A DNA stretch of 37,646 nt from positions 1 through 37,646 of the forward strand of contig DASUUK010000062.1 in NCBI GenBank assembly GCA_036374135.1, read 5' to 3'. Positions 1-8,591 of this stretch are shown piece by piece. A model generated the notes under the pieces. It made no database searches and was not told the DNA's origin. It saw only the letters and a list, made by a program, of their open reading frames with translations. Source of the stretch: Euzebyales bacterium (lineage in GTDB: Bacteria > Actinomycetota > Nitriliruptoria > Euzebyales > JAHELV01). The stretch's first letter is position 1, and every line of letters starts with the position of its first letter. The position numbers and the translations under genes were made by a program.

Positions 1-430
1 GCAGTGCCATCGCCACGACGAGCGTCACGAACGCGCCGATCGACGCGAGGCTGTGGATCGTCTCGTCGACGCTGTCGGGCGCGCCCGGCAACCCCACCTC
101 GAACGCTCCCGCGAGGACCATGCCGACCCCGGCCGCGATCAACAACGCCGGCATCGCCGCGGTCACGGCATGCCACCGCAGGGCCGTCCGAAGCCGCCAA
201 CCCAGTGCCATGCACGCCACACCGACCGCGTAGAACACCGCGGTCATCACCACTCCGAACGGGCCGTTCGCGTACTCGCTGAGCACGTGGCGCAGCGGGT
301 CGAGGTCCGGTCTGCGCAGGTGCAGCACGACCACGCCGCCGACGCACGCCACGGCGAGGACCAGCGCGCCCAGCGACGCCCCGTACGGCGGTCGGATCAG
401 CCGTTGCACGCGCTTGCGCACGAGGCTCAC
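1..430 (-). CDS. DUF998-type integral membrane protein, 3' end cut by window edge
   Basis: The reverse strand is open from a GTG at 430 to the left edge, about 143 codons, so the C-terminus is missing. The start forms a GTGA overlap with the stop of the upstream ATPase gene, which implies translational coupling. The protein opens with a basic stretch and a hydrophobic helix, followed by a loop with DPLRHVLSEYANGPFG and further hydrophobic segments. The 'lSeYanGpfG' loop between first and second helices, and a later IHSLAS segment, are features I associate with the DUF998 family of multi-pass membrane proteins. That family has no settled function. The stop-start overlap suggests co-expression with the ATPase; any functional link is inference. 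Confidence 0.6.
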   Translation of the reverse strand, partial: MSLVRKRVQRLIRPPYGASLGALVLAVACVGGVVVLHLRRPDLDPLRHVLSEYANGPFGVVMTAVFYAVGVACMALGWRLRTALRWHAVTAAMPALLIAAGVGMVLAGAFEVGLPGAPDSVDETIHSLASIGAFVTLVVAMAL

Positions 431-2841
431 AGCCCCGCCCCCTCCGGTGCCGGCGGACGCACGTCGCCCCGCGGCGGGTGCGCGTCGTCGGCTGGCGGCC
501 GGCGCCGCAGCGCGATGCTGTCCCCGAGGTGCAACAGGCGCTCGCTCATCGCGACGACGCCGATCGCGGCCAGAACGACGATCGGTGGCGGCGGGTCGAG
601 CGCGAAGAAGGCACGCAGCCCGGGCACCACCGTCGCGAGGACCATCGCGACGGTCATCGCCCCGATCAGCATCCTGCGCGCAGTCGTCAGCGGCCGGGCG
701 AGGCGGGCGAGCACGAGCAGACCCACCGACAGCAGCACCAGCGTCGCGGTCGTCCGCGCCTCGTCGAGGTTCACGTCGGGCAGCAGCCGGGTCACGTAGT
801 ACCCGGCGAAGGTCGCGGCAGCCGCCACCGACCCTGCCGGGACGGCGAACCGCAGCACGTCCCCCACCATGCCGGGCCGGGCGCGGCGGGTGTTGGGCGC
901 CATGGCCAGGAACACCCCAGGGATCCCGATCGTCAGTGCGCCGATGAGGCTCAGGTGGCGGGGAAGGAACGGGAACGGCAGGACCGCGACACCGACCGCC
1001 AACGCGAGCAGCAACGAGTACACCGACTTCGTCACGAACAGGCGGGCGACCCTGTCGACGTTGCCGATGACCCGCCGACCTTCGCCGAGCGCCCGGGGAA
1101 GTGCTGCGAACTCGTCGTCCAGGAGGACCAACTGGGCGACGGCGCACGTCGCCGGGCTGCCCGATCCCATGGCGACGCCGAGGTCGGCACGCTTCAGGGC
1201 GAGCACGTCGTTGACCCCGTCGCCGGTCATGGCGACCACGTGCCCAGCCGACTGCAGGGCCGCGACCATCGCCTCCTTCTGCTGTGGGCGGACGCGACCG
1301 AACACGGTGCCGCTCTCGACGGCCGCGCGCAGCTGTGGACCCTCGTCCGGCAGCGCGCGGGCGTCGACGACGCGCACATCGACGATCCCCGCACGCCGCG
1401 CGATCGCGCCGACGGTGCGTGGATCGTCGCCGGAGATCACCTTGATGACGACGCCATCACGATGAAACGTGCGGAGCACCGCGGCCGCGTCGGGTCGCAG
1501 CTCGTCGGACAGCACCACGAGCGCACGGGGCCGTAGGTCGCGGGGGAGCTCGGACAGTGCTTCCGCGCCATCCGCAGATGCGATCAGGAGCACACGCGCA
1601 CCGTCCTCGGCGAGCGCGGCGACGCGCGCCTCGATGGAGGGATCGGCGTCGATCACGGCGAACAACACCTCCGGGGCACCGAGCACCCACACGCCGTGAT
1701 GCTCGAACGCGGCGGCCATGTACTTGCGGGCCGACGAGAACGGAACGACCCCCGTCGCCACCCACCCGTCGGGTGCGTGGAAGTGCGTCGCGACCGCCCG
1801 GAGGGTTGCATTGGGGTTGGGGTCCGCGGCCGCGACCGCACCGATCGCCGACTCGACGTCTCCAGGTACGTCGACGAGCTCGAGGTCGGTGAACGCGATC
1901 GCACCACGCGTCAGCGTGCCGGTCTTGTCGAGACACAACACGTCGGCACGCGCGAGACCCTCCACGGCCGGCAGCTCCTGCACCAGGGTTCGATGCCGCG
2001 CCAGCCGCACCACGGCGACGGCGAACGCGGTGCTCGTGAGCAGCACGAGTCCTTCGGGCACCATCGCGACGACACCGCCGACCGAGGCGGCGACGGCCTG
2101 CTCGACGGTCGCCTGCGTGCGCAGCTGGCTGACAATGAGGATGGCCGCGGTCGGAAGCAGCGCCCATGTGGCCAGGCGCAGGAACGTGTCGATGTCGTGG
2201 CGCAGCTGCGAGTCGAAGAGGGTGAAGCTGCGAGCCCGTGCGGCGATGTCCCTCGCGTACGCGTCACCGCCGACACGGGTCGCCTTGTACCGGCCGCTGC
2301 CGGCGGCGGCGAAGCTGCCCGACAACGCGTCGTCGCCGGCGGCCTTCGCCACGGGGTCGGACTCCCCTGTCAGGAGGCTCTCGTCCAGCTCGAGACCATC
2401 GGACGTGAGCACGGTCCCGTCGACGACGACCTGGTCACCCGGCCGCAGTTCGATGACGTCGTCGATCACGATGTCCGACGCTCCCACCTCGCGCACGGTG
2501 CCCGCGCGGATCACCCGGACTGCGGGTGCCGTGACCACGACCAGGCGGTCCAACGTCCGCTTCGCGCGCAACTCCTGCCAGATGCCGATGGCGCTGTTGG
2601 CGACGAGGATGACGCCGAAGAGGGCGTCCCGCAGGTCACCGACGACCAGGATGACGAGCAACAGCGCGCCGAGGATCGCGTTGAACCGCGTGAGGACGTT
2701 GGCCCGCACGATCTGCCGGACGCTGCGCGTCGGCACGACCGGCACGTCATTGGTCGCGCCGCGGGCCACGCGCGCACGGACGGCGCTGTCCGACAGGCCG
2801 TCGCGACTGAGGTCGGCGACATCGGGTGGACCGCTCGTCAT
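427..2841 (-). CDS. ctpE: P-type cation-transporting ATPase, CtpE-like
   Basis: This 804-residue protein is a P-type ATPase of the inner membrane. It carries the dephosphorylation motif LLTGESDP (about residue 148), the M4 motif VPEGL, the phosphorylation motif DKTGTLT with Asp305, and the hinge motif MTGDGVNDVLALKRADLGVAMGSGSPA. Length and wording follow mycobacterial CtpE along the whole chain (QIVRANVLTRFNAILG near the start, FGRVRPQQK and IGNVDRVARLF later). CtpE of mycobacteria has been linked to calcium uptake, so Ca2+ is the best substrate guess; there is no CPC metal motif of copper exporters. The ATG at 2841 has GGAG seven bases upstream. The stop overlaps the DUF998-type gene. The family is sure, the ion is inferred. 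Confidence 0.9.
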   Translation of the reverse strand: MTSGPPDVADLSRDGLSDSAVRARVARGATNDVPVVPTRSVRQIVRANVLTRFNAILGALLLVILVVGDLRDALFGVILVANSAIGIWQELRAKRTLDRLVVVTAPAVRVIRAGTVREVGASDIVIDDVIELRPGDQVVVDGTVLTSDGLELDESLLTGESDPVAKAAGDDALSGSFAAAGSGRYKATRVGGDAYARDIAARARSFTLFDSQLRHDIDTFLRLATWALLPTAAILIVSQLRTQATVEQAVAASVGGVVAMVPEGLVLLTSTAFAVAVVRLARHRTLVQELPAVEGLARADVLCLDKTGTLTRGAIAFTDLELVDVPGDVESAIGAVAAADPNPNATLRAVATHFHAPDGWVATGVVPFSSARKYMAAAFEHHGVWVLGAPEVLFAVIDADPSIEARVAALAEDGARVLLIASADGAEALSELPRDLRPRALVVLSDELRPDAAAVLRTFHRDGVVIKVISGDDPRTVGAIARRAGIVDVRVVDARALPDEGPQLRAAVESGTVFGRVRPQQKEAMVAALQSAGHVVAMTGDGVNDVLALKRADLGVAMGSGSPATCAVAQLVLLDDEFAALPRALGEGRRVIGNVDRVARLFVTKSVYSLLLALAVGVAVLPFPFLPRHLSLIGALTIGIPGVFLAMAPNTRRARPGMVGDVLRFAVPAGSVAAAATFAGYYVTRLLPDVNLDEARTTATLVLLSVGLLVLARLARPLTTARRMLIGAMTVAMVLATVVPGLRAFFALDPPPPIVVLAAIGVVAMSERLLHLGDSIALRRRPPADDAHPPRGDVRPPAPEGAGL

Positions 2842-2948
2842 CGGCGCGCTCCGCTGTCGGCTGGCTCCTCCACGATCCTGTCGAGCTCAGCCTGGGCGGC
2901 GTCACGCCCTGCGCGCAACGGTGGGATCACCGGTCCGCGCATACGACG

Positions 2949-5729
2949 TCATCCGCGCCACCGGTCAGGAGCGTCTGTGGTCTGCGCGATCAGCTCCGTC
3001 CGCGACGACACGCCGAGCTTCACGAAGACCTTGCGCAAGTGGTAGTCGACGGTACGGGGGCTCAGGTACAGCTGCGCGGCGATCTGCTTGTTCGTCGCCC
3101 CGGTGCGCACGAAGTGCACGACCTGCACCTCCTGCGGGGTCAGCGTGTCCAGGCCGATCGATGCCGCGCGGCCGACGGTCTCGCCACTGGCGCGCAGCTC
3201 CCGGCGCGCGCGATCCTCCCAGTCGGTCGCACCCACCCGCTCGAAGATGTGCAGGGCCGCCCGCAGGTGCGCGCGCGCGTCGATGCGCCGACGGCGCCGT
3301 CGTAGCCACCCGCCGTACGCGAGCAGCGTGCGACCGTGCTCGAACGGGCGGCTTCCGTCCGCGTGATGGCGCAGCGCCGCCGCGAACTGCCGCTCGCCGC
3401 CGGTGGGGCACGTCCATGCCCGGCACCGGGCCAAGACCGCGCACGCCCACGGCTGTCCGGTGCCGACGGCAAGGGGTTCGAGTGCGGCCATGGCGGACGC
3501 CGCGGTCTCCTCGTCGCCGACCGCGACGGCGGCCTCGACGATGTCGCCCGTCGCCGCAACGGCGACCATCGGGTGGCTGCTGCGGATGTGTCGGCGCACG
3601 AGCTCGCTGAGATGCACGTGGGCCTCGTCGGGGCGGCCTTCGCCGAGCGCCGCCAGGCCGCGCGACCAGCCGGCGATCGCCACCGCCGGCGCGAACTCCT
3701 GTTCGAGGCCACGCCGGGCGGCTCGCACGGCGAGGCGCGCACACTCGTCGTGGTCGCCGGAGACCGCGGCGATCCACGCAAGGATGGCCTCGTAGAGCGA
3801 CCCGTAGGCGCTGTGTCCTGTCTGCGTCGCCAGCAGCAGGCCCTCGGTGGCATGAGCGCGAGCCGAACGCAGATGACTGGTCCACGCCTCGGCGACCGCG
3901 AGTGCCGACAACATGTTGGTCAGGACCGCGATCGCGCCTTCGGAGCGAGCATCCGCTGCCGCGCGACGCAGCAGCCGGAGACTGGTCGCGTCATCGCCGA
4001 TGGACATGGCGGCGGCACCGGTCATGGACAGATCGTCGGGGCGGCCGCTGCGCTCCGCCAACGTGACGGCGTGACGGGTCCAACGCGCGGCGGCTTCGAC
4101 GTCGTCGTCGAAGGCGCTGGCGCACGCGAGCAGTGCCTGCGTGGTCGCGGGCGCCCCGGCGGTGTCGTCGCCCGTGAGCGCGACGACACGGTCGACCGCC
4201 TCGGCCAGGTGTGGGGCGTCGCTGCGCCCCCATGCCGCCGTGCCCGCAGCTGTCGCCATCGCCAGCGCGCGGTGCCGGTCGCAGCCCGCCATCCGGTCGC
4301 TCGCCTCCGCCAGGATCTCGTACGCGCGCCCCGTGGTTCCGACCGCCCGCTCGCAGTGGGCGCGCAGCAACTCGATGTCCGCCATGACCGTTGCGTCATC
4401 GCACCGGGGAGTCGCACGGTCCAGCAGCGCGCCGACGCGCTCGATGTCACCTGCCGCCCACGCGGCCGCCGCTGCCGCGACGAGTCGACGCACGACATCG
4501 GCAGGCCGTGGTGAGCGCTCCGCCGCAAGCTCCAGGATCATCGCTGCGGTCGCGTGGCCGCTCCGCCGCAGGGCGCGGTCGGCCGATCGCTCGAGCTCGT
4601 CGGCGATCTCCTGATCGCGTCCGATGCTGGCGGCTGCCCGGTGCCACGACCGCCGGTCGCGGTCAGCGGCCCCGCCGAGCCCGTCCGCCAACGCAGCGTG
4701 CACCGCCTGGCGCCGGTGGCGGCTCGCACTCCGGTAGAGTGCGGACCGCACGAGCGGATGCTGGAACCGCAGTTCGTTGCCGACGACGATGACCAGGCCG
4801 GCAGCCTCGGCCTCGGCGAGCGCCGCCGCGTCACATCCCAGCGTCCGGCCCGCGCGCAGGACGAGACCGACGTCCCCGAGGCGCTCGGCCGCTGCGAGGA
4901 GCAGCAACGTGCGCGCGGACGGGGACACACCGCTGACACGATGCACGAACGCGTGCTCGATCGTCGACGTGACCGGCACCGGGTCGGGCAGCATGGCGCG
5001 TCCTGCCAACTGCGCCTGTGACAGCGCAGCAGGCAGTTCGCACAGGGCGAGCGGATTGCCGGCGGCCAGCCCCAGCAGCCGGCGCCGTACGTGGGGCGGG
5101 ACACGCGGCGGCAGGCCACGGTCGAGCACGGCGGCAGCGGCGTCCGGTGGCAGTCCACCCAGGCGCAGCTGCGGCAACTGCGCGCCGTGCTCCATCGCGG
5201 CGCGGTCGGCATGCGCTCTCGTTGCGAACAGCAACGCGACGCGCTCCGCATGGAGCCGACGGGCGGCGAACGACAGCGCGCTCGCCGATGCCCGGTCGAG
5301 CCAGTGGAGGTCGTCGACGACGACGAGCAGCGGTCGCATCTCGGCGACGGCTCCCATGAGCGACAGCAGCGCGGCGTTCACCATGAAGGGCTCGTACGTT
5401 CCATCGTCCCGGCCCAGCGCAGCACCGAGCGCCCGCGCCTGCGGGGCCGGCAGCACGTCGATGCGGTCGAGCACCGGACGGACGAGCTGGTGCACGCCCG
5501 CGTACGCCAGATCGAGCTCGGCCTCGACCCCCGTGGCGCGCAGGACGATCATGCCGGTCGCCCGGGCGACCGCGTGGTCCAGCAGCGTCGACTTTCCCAC
5601 GCCCGGATCACCGCGGATGACGAGCGTGGCGCTGGCCTGCACGCGCGCGTCGTCGAGCACCCGGCACACGGCGGCGCACTCCGCCTCACGCCCCGGCAGT
5701 GCGGCGACGTGATCGCCGTCGACCCCCAC
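2949..5729 (-). CDS. LAL-type ATP-binding transcriptional regulator with LuxR C-terminal HTH
   Basis: This is a large STAND-type regulator (926 residues from the chosen start). It has an N-terminal AAA ATPase domain with Walker A GDPGVGKST (Lys46), Walker B LLVVVDDLHWLD (about residue 138), a long alpha-helical middle of repeat character, and a LuxR/FixJ helix-turn-helix in the last 65 residues (LTPQEVQVVHFV, TNKQIAAQLYLSPRTVDYHL). LAL proteins bind DNA through the HTH after a ligand is sensed by the helical repeats; the ligand cannot be told here. The frame stays open to a GTG at 5990, but residues coded by 5730-5990 look non-coding and a palindrome lies inside. I prefer the GTG at 5729, with GGCGGG eight bases upstream, just before the conserved ATPase domain. 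It follows a two-component system on the same strand. Confidence 0.85.
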   Translation of the reverse strand: MGVDGDHVAALPGREAECAAVCRVLDDARVQASATLVIRGDPGVGKSTLLDHAVARATGMIVLRATGVEAELDLAYAGVHQLVRPVLDRIDVLPAPQARALGAALGRDDGTYEPFMVNAALLSLMGAVAEMRPLLVVVDDLHWLDRASASALSFAARRLHAERVALLFATRAHADRAAMEHGAQLPQLRLGGLPPDAAAAVLDRGLPPRVPPHVRRRLLGLAAGNPLALCELPAALSQAQLAGRAMLPDPVPVTSTIEHAFVHRVSGVSPSARTLLLLAAAERLGDVGLVLRAGRTLGCDAAALAEAEAAGLVIVVGNELRFQHPLVRSALYRSASRHRRQAVHAALADGLGGAADRDRRSWHRAAASIGRDQEIADELERSADRALRRSGHATAAMILELAAERSPRPADVVRRLVAAAAAAWAAGDIERVGALLDRATPRCDDATVMADIELLRAHCERAVGTTGRAYEILAEASDRMAGCDRHRALAMATAAGTAAWGRSDAPHLAEAVDRVVALTGDDTAGAPATTQALLACASAFDDDVEAAARWTRHAVTLAERSGRPDDLSMTGAAAMSIGDDATSLRLLRRAAADARSEGAIAVLTNMLSALAVAEAWTSHLRSARAHATEGLLLATQTGHSAYGSLYEAILAWIAAVSGDHDECARLAVRAARRGLEQEFAPAVAIAGWSRGLAALGEGRPDEAHVHLSELVRRHIRSSHPMVAVAATGDIVEAAVAVGDEETAASAMAALEPLAVGTGQPWACAVLARCRAWTCPTGGERQFAAALRHHADGSRPFEHGRTLLAYGGWLRRRRRRIDARAHLRAALHIFERVGATDWEDRARRELRASGETVGRAASIGLDTLTPQEVQVVHFVRTGATNKQIAAQLYLSPRTVDYHLRKVFVKLGVSSRTELIAQTTDAPDRWRG

Positions 5730-5802
5730 AAGGTGATCCCGCCGTGCGCGGCGGTGGCCGGCGATCGGCGGCAGCGCCTGCGCGGTAGTGGCCGGCACGA
5801 TG

Positions 5803-5847
5803 TCAGACCGGTGGCGGCGACGTGTCACGTGGGACGGGACAACGCAC
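5803..5847 (-). other. Possible leader ORF upstream of the LAL regulator
   Basis: A GTG at 5847 opens a 14-codon frame ending at a TGA at 5803. It sits six bases after GGAGGAAGG, the best Shine-Dalgarno sequence in this gap, yet no start of the LAL frame is suitably spaced from it. The peptide would read MRCPVPRDTSPPPV. It may be a leader peptide or chance. Confidence 0.2.
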
Positions 5848-5966
5848 GACGAACCTTCCTCCGTTCCGACAAGCGTGTCGGAGGCTGGACCGACTGTGGC
5901 CGACGAGACAGCTGGGGGCAACCCGGTACACCCGCGTCCCGTTGGACGGTTTACTGGTGTGCTCAG

Positions 5967-5980
5967 CGGCGGCGCCGCCG
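5967..5980 (-). terminator. GC-rich palindrome after the response regulator gene
   Basis: The 14-base perfect palindrome CGGCGGCGCCGCCG lies seven bases beyond the response regulator stop. There is no T run after it on the minus strand. A hairpin here would separate the two-component operon from the LAL gene and argues against the LAL gene starting at 5990. Confidence 0.35.
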
Positions 5981-5986
5981 GCACCT

Positions 5987-6631
5987 TCACCCGCGCAGGT
6001 ACAACAGGACAGCGAGCACCCGCTTGGAGTCGCTGCCGGTAGATGGGAGGTCGAGCTTCGTGAAGATGCTGGAGACGTACTTCTCGACCGCCCGCAGCGT
6101 GATGACGAACTCGTCCGCGATTCCCTGGTTGGACCTCCCCTCGGCCATCAGCGCAAGGACTTCGCGCTCCCGCGGCGTCAGGCCTGACAGCGGGTCGGCC
6201 GTGCGCTGTTTGGCGATCAACGCCGAGACGATCGTCGGGTCGATGGCCGACCCGCCGTTGGCGACCCGTCGGACCGAGTCGATGAAGTCCGCGACGTTGC
6301 TCACGCGGTCCTTCAGCAGGTAGCCGACGCCCTCGGCGTCGTCCCCGAGCAGCCGCATCGCGAGGCCGACCTCGACGTACTGGGACAGCACGAGCACACT
6401 CACGCGGGGATGTTGCGCGCGGATCGCCAGCGCGCCCCGCATGCCTTCGTCGGTGTGCGTCGGGGGCAGCCGGATGTCGACGATCGCAGCATCGGGTTGG
6501 TCGCGGTCGACGAGCGCCTGCAGCTTCTCAGCGGTGTCGCAGGTGCCGGTGACCTCGACACCGTGCTCGGTGAGCAGGCGAACCAGACCCTCGCGCAGGA
6601 GCACGGAGTCCTCGGCGATCACGGTGCGCAC
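5987..6631 (-). CDS. NarL/LuxR-family response regulator
   Basis: This 214-residue protein has a receiver domain with acidic pocket Glu7-Asp8, phosphoacceptor Asp52 (AIVDIRLPP), and Lys107 (YLLKDRV). A LuxR-type HTH follows (LTPREREVLALMAEGRSNQGIADEF, then AVEKYVSSIFTKLDL), about residues 149-210. It is the output partner of the adjoining histidine kinase: the GTG start at 6631 overlaps the kinase 3' end by 13 bases and has GGAG five bases upstream. NarL/DosR/DesR-type regulators of this layout respond to membrane, redox or gas signals; the signal here is unknown. A palindrome follows the stop. Confidence 0.93.
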   Translation of the reverse strand: MRTVIAEDSVLLREGLVRLLTEHGVEVTGTCDTAEKLQALVDRDQPDAAIVDIRLPPTHTDEGMRGALAIRAQHPRVSVLVLSQYVEVGLAMRLLGDDAEGVGYLLKDRVSNVADFIDSVRRVANGGSAIDPTIVSALIAKQRTADPLSGLTPREREVLALMAEGRSNQGIADEFVITLRAVEKYVSSIFTKLDLPSTGSDSKRVLAVLLYLRG

Positions 6632-8403
6632 GGGATCTCCGCACGCATACGCGTGCCGTGATCGCGGGTGCTCCAGACCCGCAGTCGTCCTCCGAGCGCC
6701 TCCATCCGGTCGGCGAGGCCTCGGAGCCCCGTGCCGTGGTCCGTGGTGGCACCGCCCACGCCGTCGTCGGACACCTCCACGCGCAGCACGCCCGGGCCGC
6801 GGTCCAGCCTGACGACCGCGGCGGACGCACCGGCGTGCTTGGCGATGTTCGCCAGCGCCTCGGACACCATGAAGAACGCCGCCAGCTCCACCGGTTCCGG
6901 CAGGCGCCCGTTGACCGAACCGTCGATGCGCACGGGCACCGTGGCATGCGTGGCGAGCGACTCCAGCGCCACCATCAGCCCGTGGTCGCTGACCAGCGCC
7001 GGATGGATGCCATGCGCGAGATCGCGGAGGTCGGCGAGGCTGGCCGAGACCTCGGCGCGGGCGTCGTCGATCCGCCTGCGCAGATCCCGGTCGACCACGA
7101 CCTCCGCCATCTCGCCGAGCTCGAGCGCCAGCGCTACCAACCGCTGCTGCGCGCCGTCGTGCAGATCGCGTTCCAGTCGGCGCCGCTCCAGCCGCTCGGC
7201 CTGGAGAATGCGTGCACGGGATCCGCGCAGCTCCTCGAGGCGCGCACGCAGCTCGACCTGCAGCTGGGCATTGTGGATCGTCATGCCGATCGCGGCTGCC
7301 ACGGACGACAGCACCTCGGGTTCGTCGTCGAGGGCGGCGTCGTGGAACAGCATCGCCACCGGCGTGCCGTCGCGGACGATCGGCATCGCCGACCGGCCGG
7401 GCGACGGTTCGACGTCAACCTCGTGGCCGTCGATGTCGGCGTACGCGTCGAACTCCTCGACCCGGTATGCAAGCGTGGCCGACGGGTCCCGCAGCGCTCT
7501 GGCCACCGCGTGCTGCAACTCCGCCGGACCCGGGTTGACGCCGAGGTCCACGAAGAGATCAGCGACCGACGCACGGCCGAGGTGGGACGCCAGCAGGCCG
7601 ACGAGGAACACGATCGGCGCGATCCCGATCACGGCGAACGTCATCTGGCGGACCGTGTCCTGGATCGCGTGCCACTGGAAGAAGCCGGCCAGCAGCAGCA
7701 GCGCGATCATCAGCAGGCCGAGGGAGAACGCGTCGACCAGCAGCCCGAGGGCCGTCCGCGACGGTCGGCCCGTGCGGCGGCGGCGCGCGAGCACAGCGAT
7801 GCCGGCCAACGAGAGGGTGCTTATGATCAGGAGCTGCGCCCGCTGGAGGACCTGAGCGATCGCCGGCGCCGCGATGACCGCGACGACGTTGCGGGGGGAT
7901 TCCTGAGCGAGCGCGAGCGCGGGGATCGTGAGCGCGGCCGCGCCGTAGGCCGCCGCGACGACGACCCGCTCCGGCCGGGACACCAGCCGACCGGTCGGGA
8001 AGGCCAGGAACACGTGGAGGAACAGCACGGGGGGCAGGAACTGGGCCGCGACGCCGAGCGTGAACAGCCCGTCGTTGTTGGACCAGACCAGGAAGCCGAG
8101 GAAGCTGGCGAACCCGGCCGCGACCATCAGCATCCCGAGCCGGCTGTCGGGCCGCCTCCGCCACGCGACGAGTCCCGCCACGATGTACGGGATGGTGATC
8201 CAGTACGCCAGCGCGGCGTGCAGTCCCGGCTGCGGCAACTCGGTGTTGGCGTCGGCGAGCACCAGCAGCACGACGCCGGACAGCGCGCCGGCGGCGGCGA
8301 GCACGACGACGGTCCACCGGCCCGGCGCGGCGCCGGTCCAGTGCTCAGATGCAACAGACGACGCAAGCGTGCCCATGGGCGCATCCGATCTCGCCAAGCC
8401 CAT
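6619..8403 (-). CDS. Membrane sensor histidine kinase, HisKA_3 type
   Basis: The N-terminal 250 or so residues form about seven to eight hydrophobic helices (for example WTVVVLAAAGALSGVVLLVL and IAPIVFLVGLLASHLG). A GAF-like linker follows, then a HisKA_3 dimerisation helix with ERDLHDGAQQRLVAL, phosphoacceptor His415, and an HATPase_c domain with N-box EALANIAKHA and G-boxes DDGVGG and GTGLRGLADRM. Kinases of this type pair with NarL-type regulators, and the next gene is one, with a 13-base overlap. The start is uncertain: the frame opens at 8427, ATGs lie at 8403 and 8376, and none has a clear ribosome site. I chose 8403. The sensing part is probably the membrane domain, as in DesK-like kinases. 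Confidence 0.88.
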   Translation of the reverse strand: MGLARSDAPMGTLASSVASEHWTGAAPGRWTVVVLAAAGALSGVVLLVLADANTELPQPGLHAALAYWITIPYIVAGLVAWRRRPDSRLGMLMVAAGFASFLGFLVWSNNDGLFTLGVAAQFLPPVLFLHVFLAFPTGRLVSRPERVVVAAAYGAAALTIPALALAQESPRNVVAVIAAPAIAQVLQRAQLLIISTLSLAGIAVLARRRRTGRPSRTALGLLVDAFSLGLLMIALLLLAGFFQWHAIQDTVRQMTFAVIGIAPIVFLVGLLASHLGRASVADLFVDLGVNPGPAELQHAVARALRDPSATLAYRVEEFDAYADIDGHEVDVEPSPGRSAMPIVRDGTPVAMLFHDAALDDEPEVLSSVAAAIGMTIHNAQLQVELRARLEELRGSRARILQAERLERRRLERDLHDGAQQRLVALALELGEMAEVVVDRDLRRRIDDARAEVSASLADLRDLAHGIHPALVSDHGLMVALESLATHATVPVRIDGSVNGRLPEPVELAAFFMVSEALANIAKHAGASAAVVRLDRGPGVLRVEVSDDGVGGATTDHGTGLRGLADRMEALGGRLRVWSTRDHGTRMRAEIPCAP

Positions 8404-8503
8404 GTACCGGCGATCCCGACGGCACACGTGGAGCGATCGGGAAACGCCGCATCCCCAGCGTGATCGGTTCGGGGCCGCGGCGCAAGGCCGACGTTCGGGC
8501 CAT

Positions 8504-8556
8504 CACGTGCAGTCACGTGTCCGGCGGTGACGTGCGCGACCGGCACCGGGCACGTG
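8504..8556 (-). promoter_or_regulatory. Cluster of three CACGTG palindromes upstream of the histidine kinase
   Basis: CACGTG occurs at 8504, 8514 and 8551. The first two are ten bases apart, one helical turn, and lie about 100 bases upstream of the kinase start. A fourth copy, in the same TCACGTG context, lies at 5826 in the gap upstream of the LAL gene. CACGTG is common in GC-rich DNA, so only the clustering is notable. A shared operator is inferred. Confidence 0.3.
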
Positions 8557-8591
8557 TCAGAGCTCAGCGTGCTCCAGCGTTCGATCGTCCC

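Noticed and set aside
427-2841. Copper-exporting function for the P-type ATPases, given two copper enzymes nearby
   Set aside because: Neither ATPase has the CPC motif or N-terminal metal-binding domains of copper pumps.
1696-3610. Plus-strand frames of 449 and 630 codons over the CtpE-like and LAL genes
   Set aside because: They are antisense to two well-supported genes and have no recognisable domain.
5730-5990. N-terminal extension of the LAL regulator to the GTG at 5990
   Set aside because: The added residues are low-complexity, and the region holds a palindrome and promoter-like features; homology begins after 5729.
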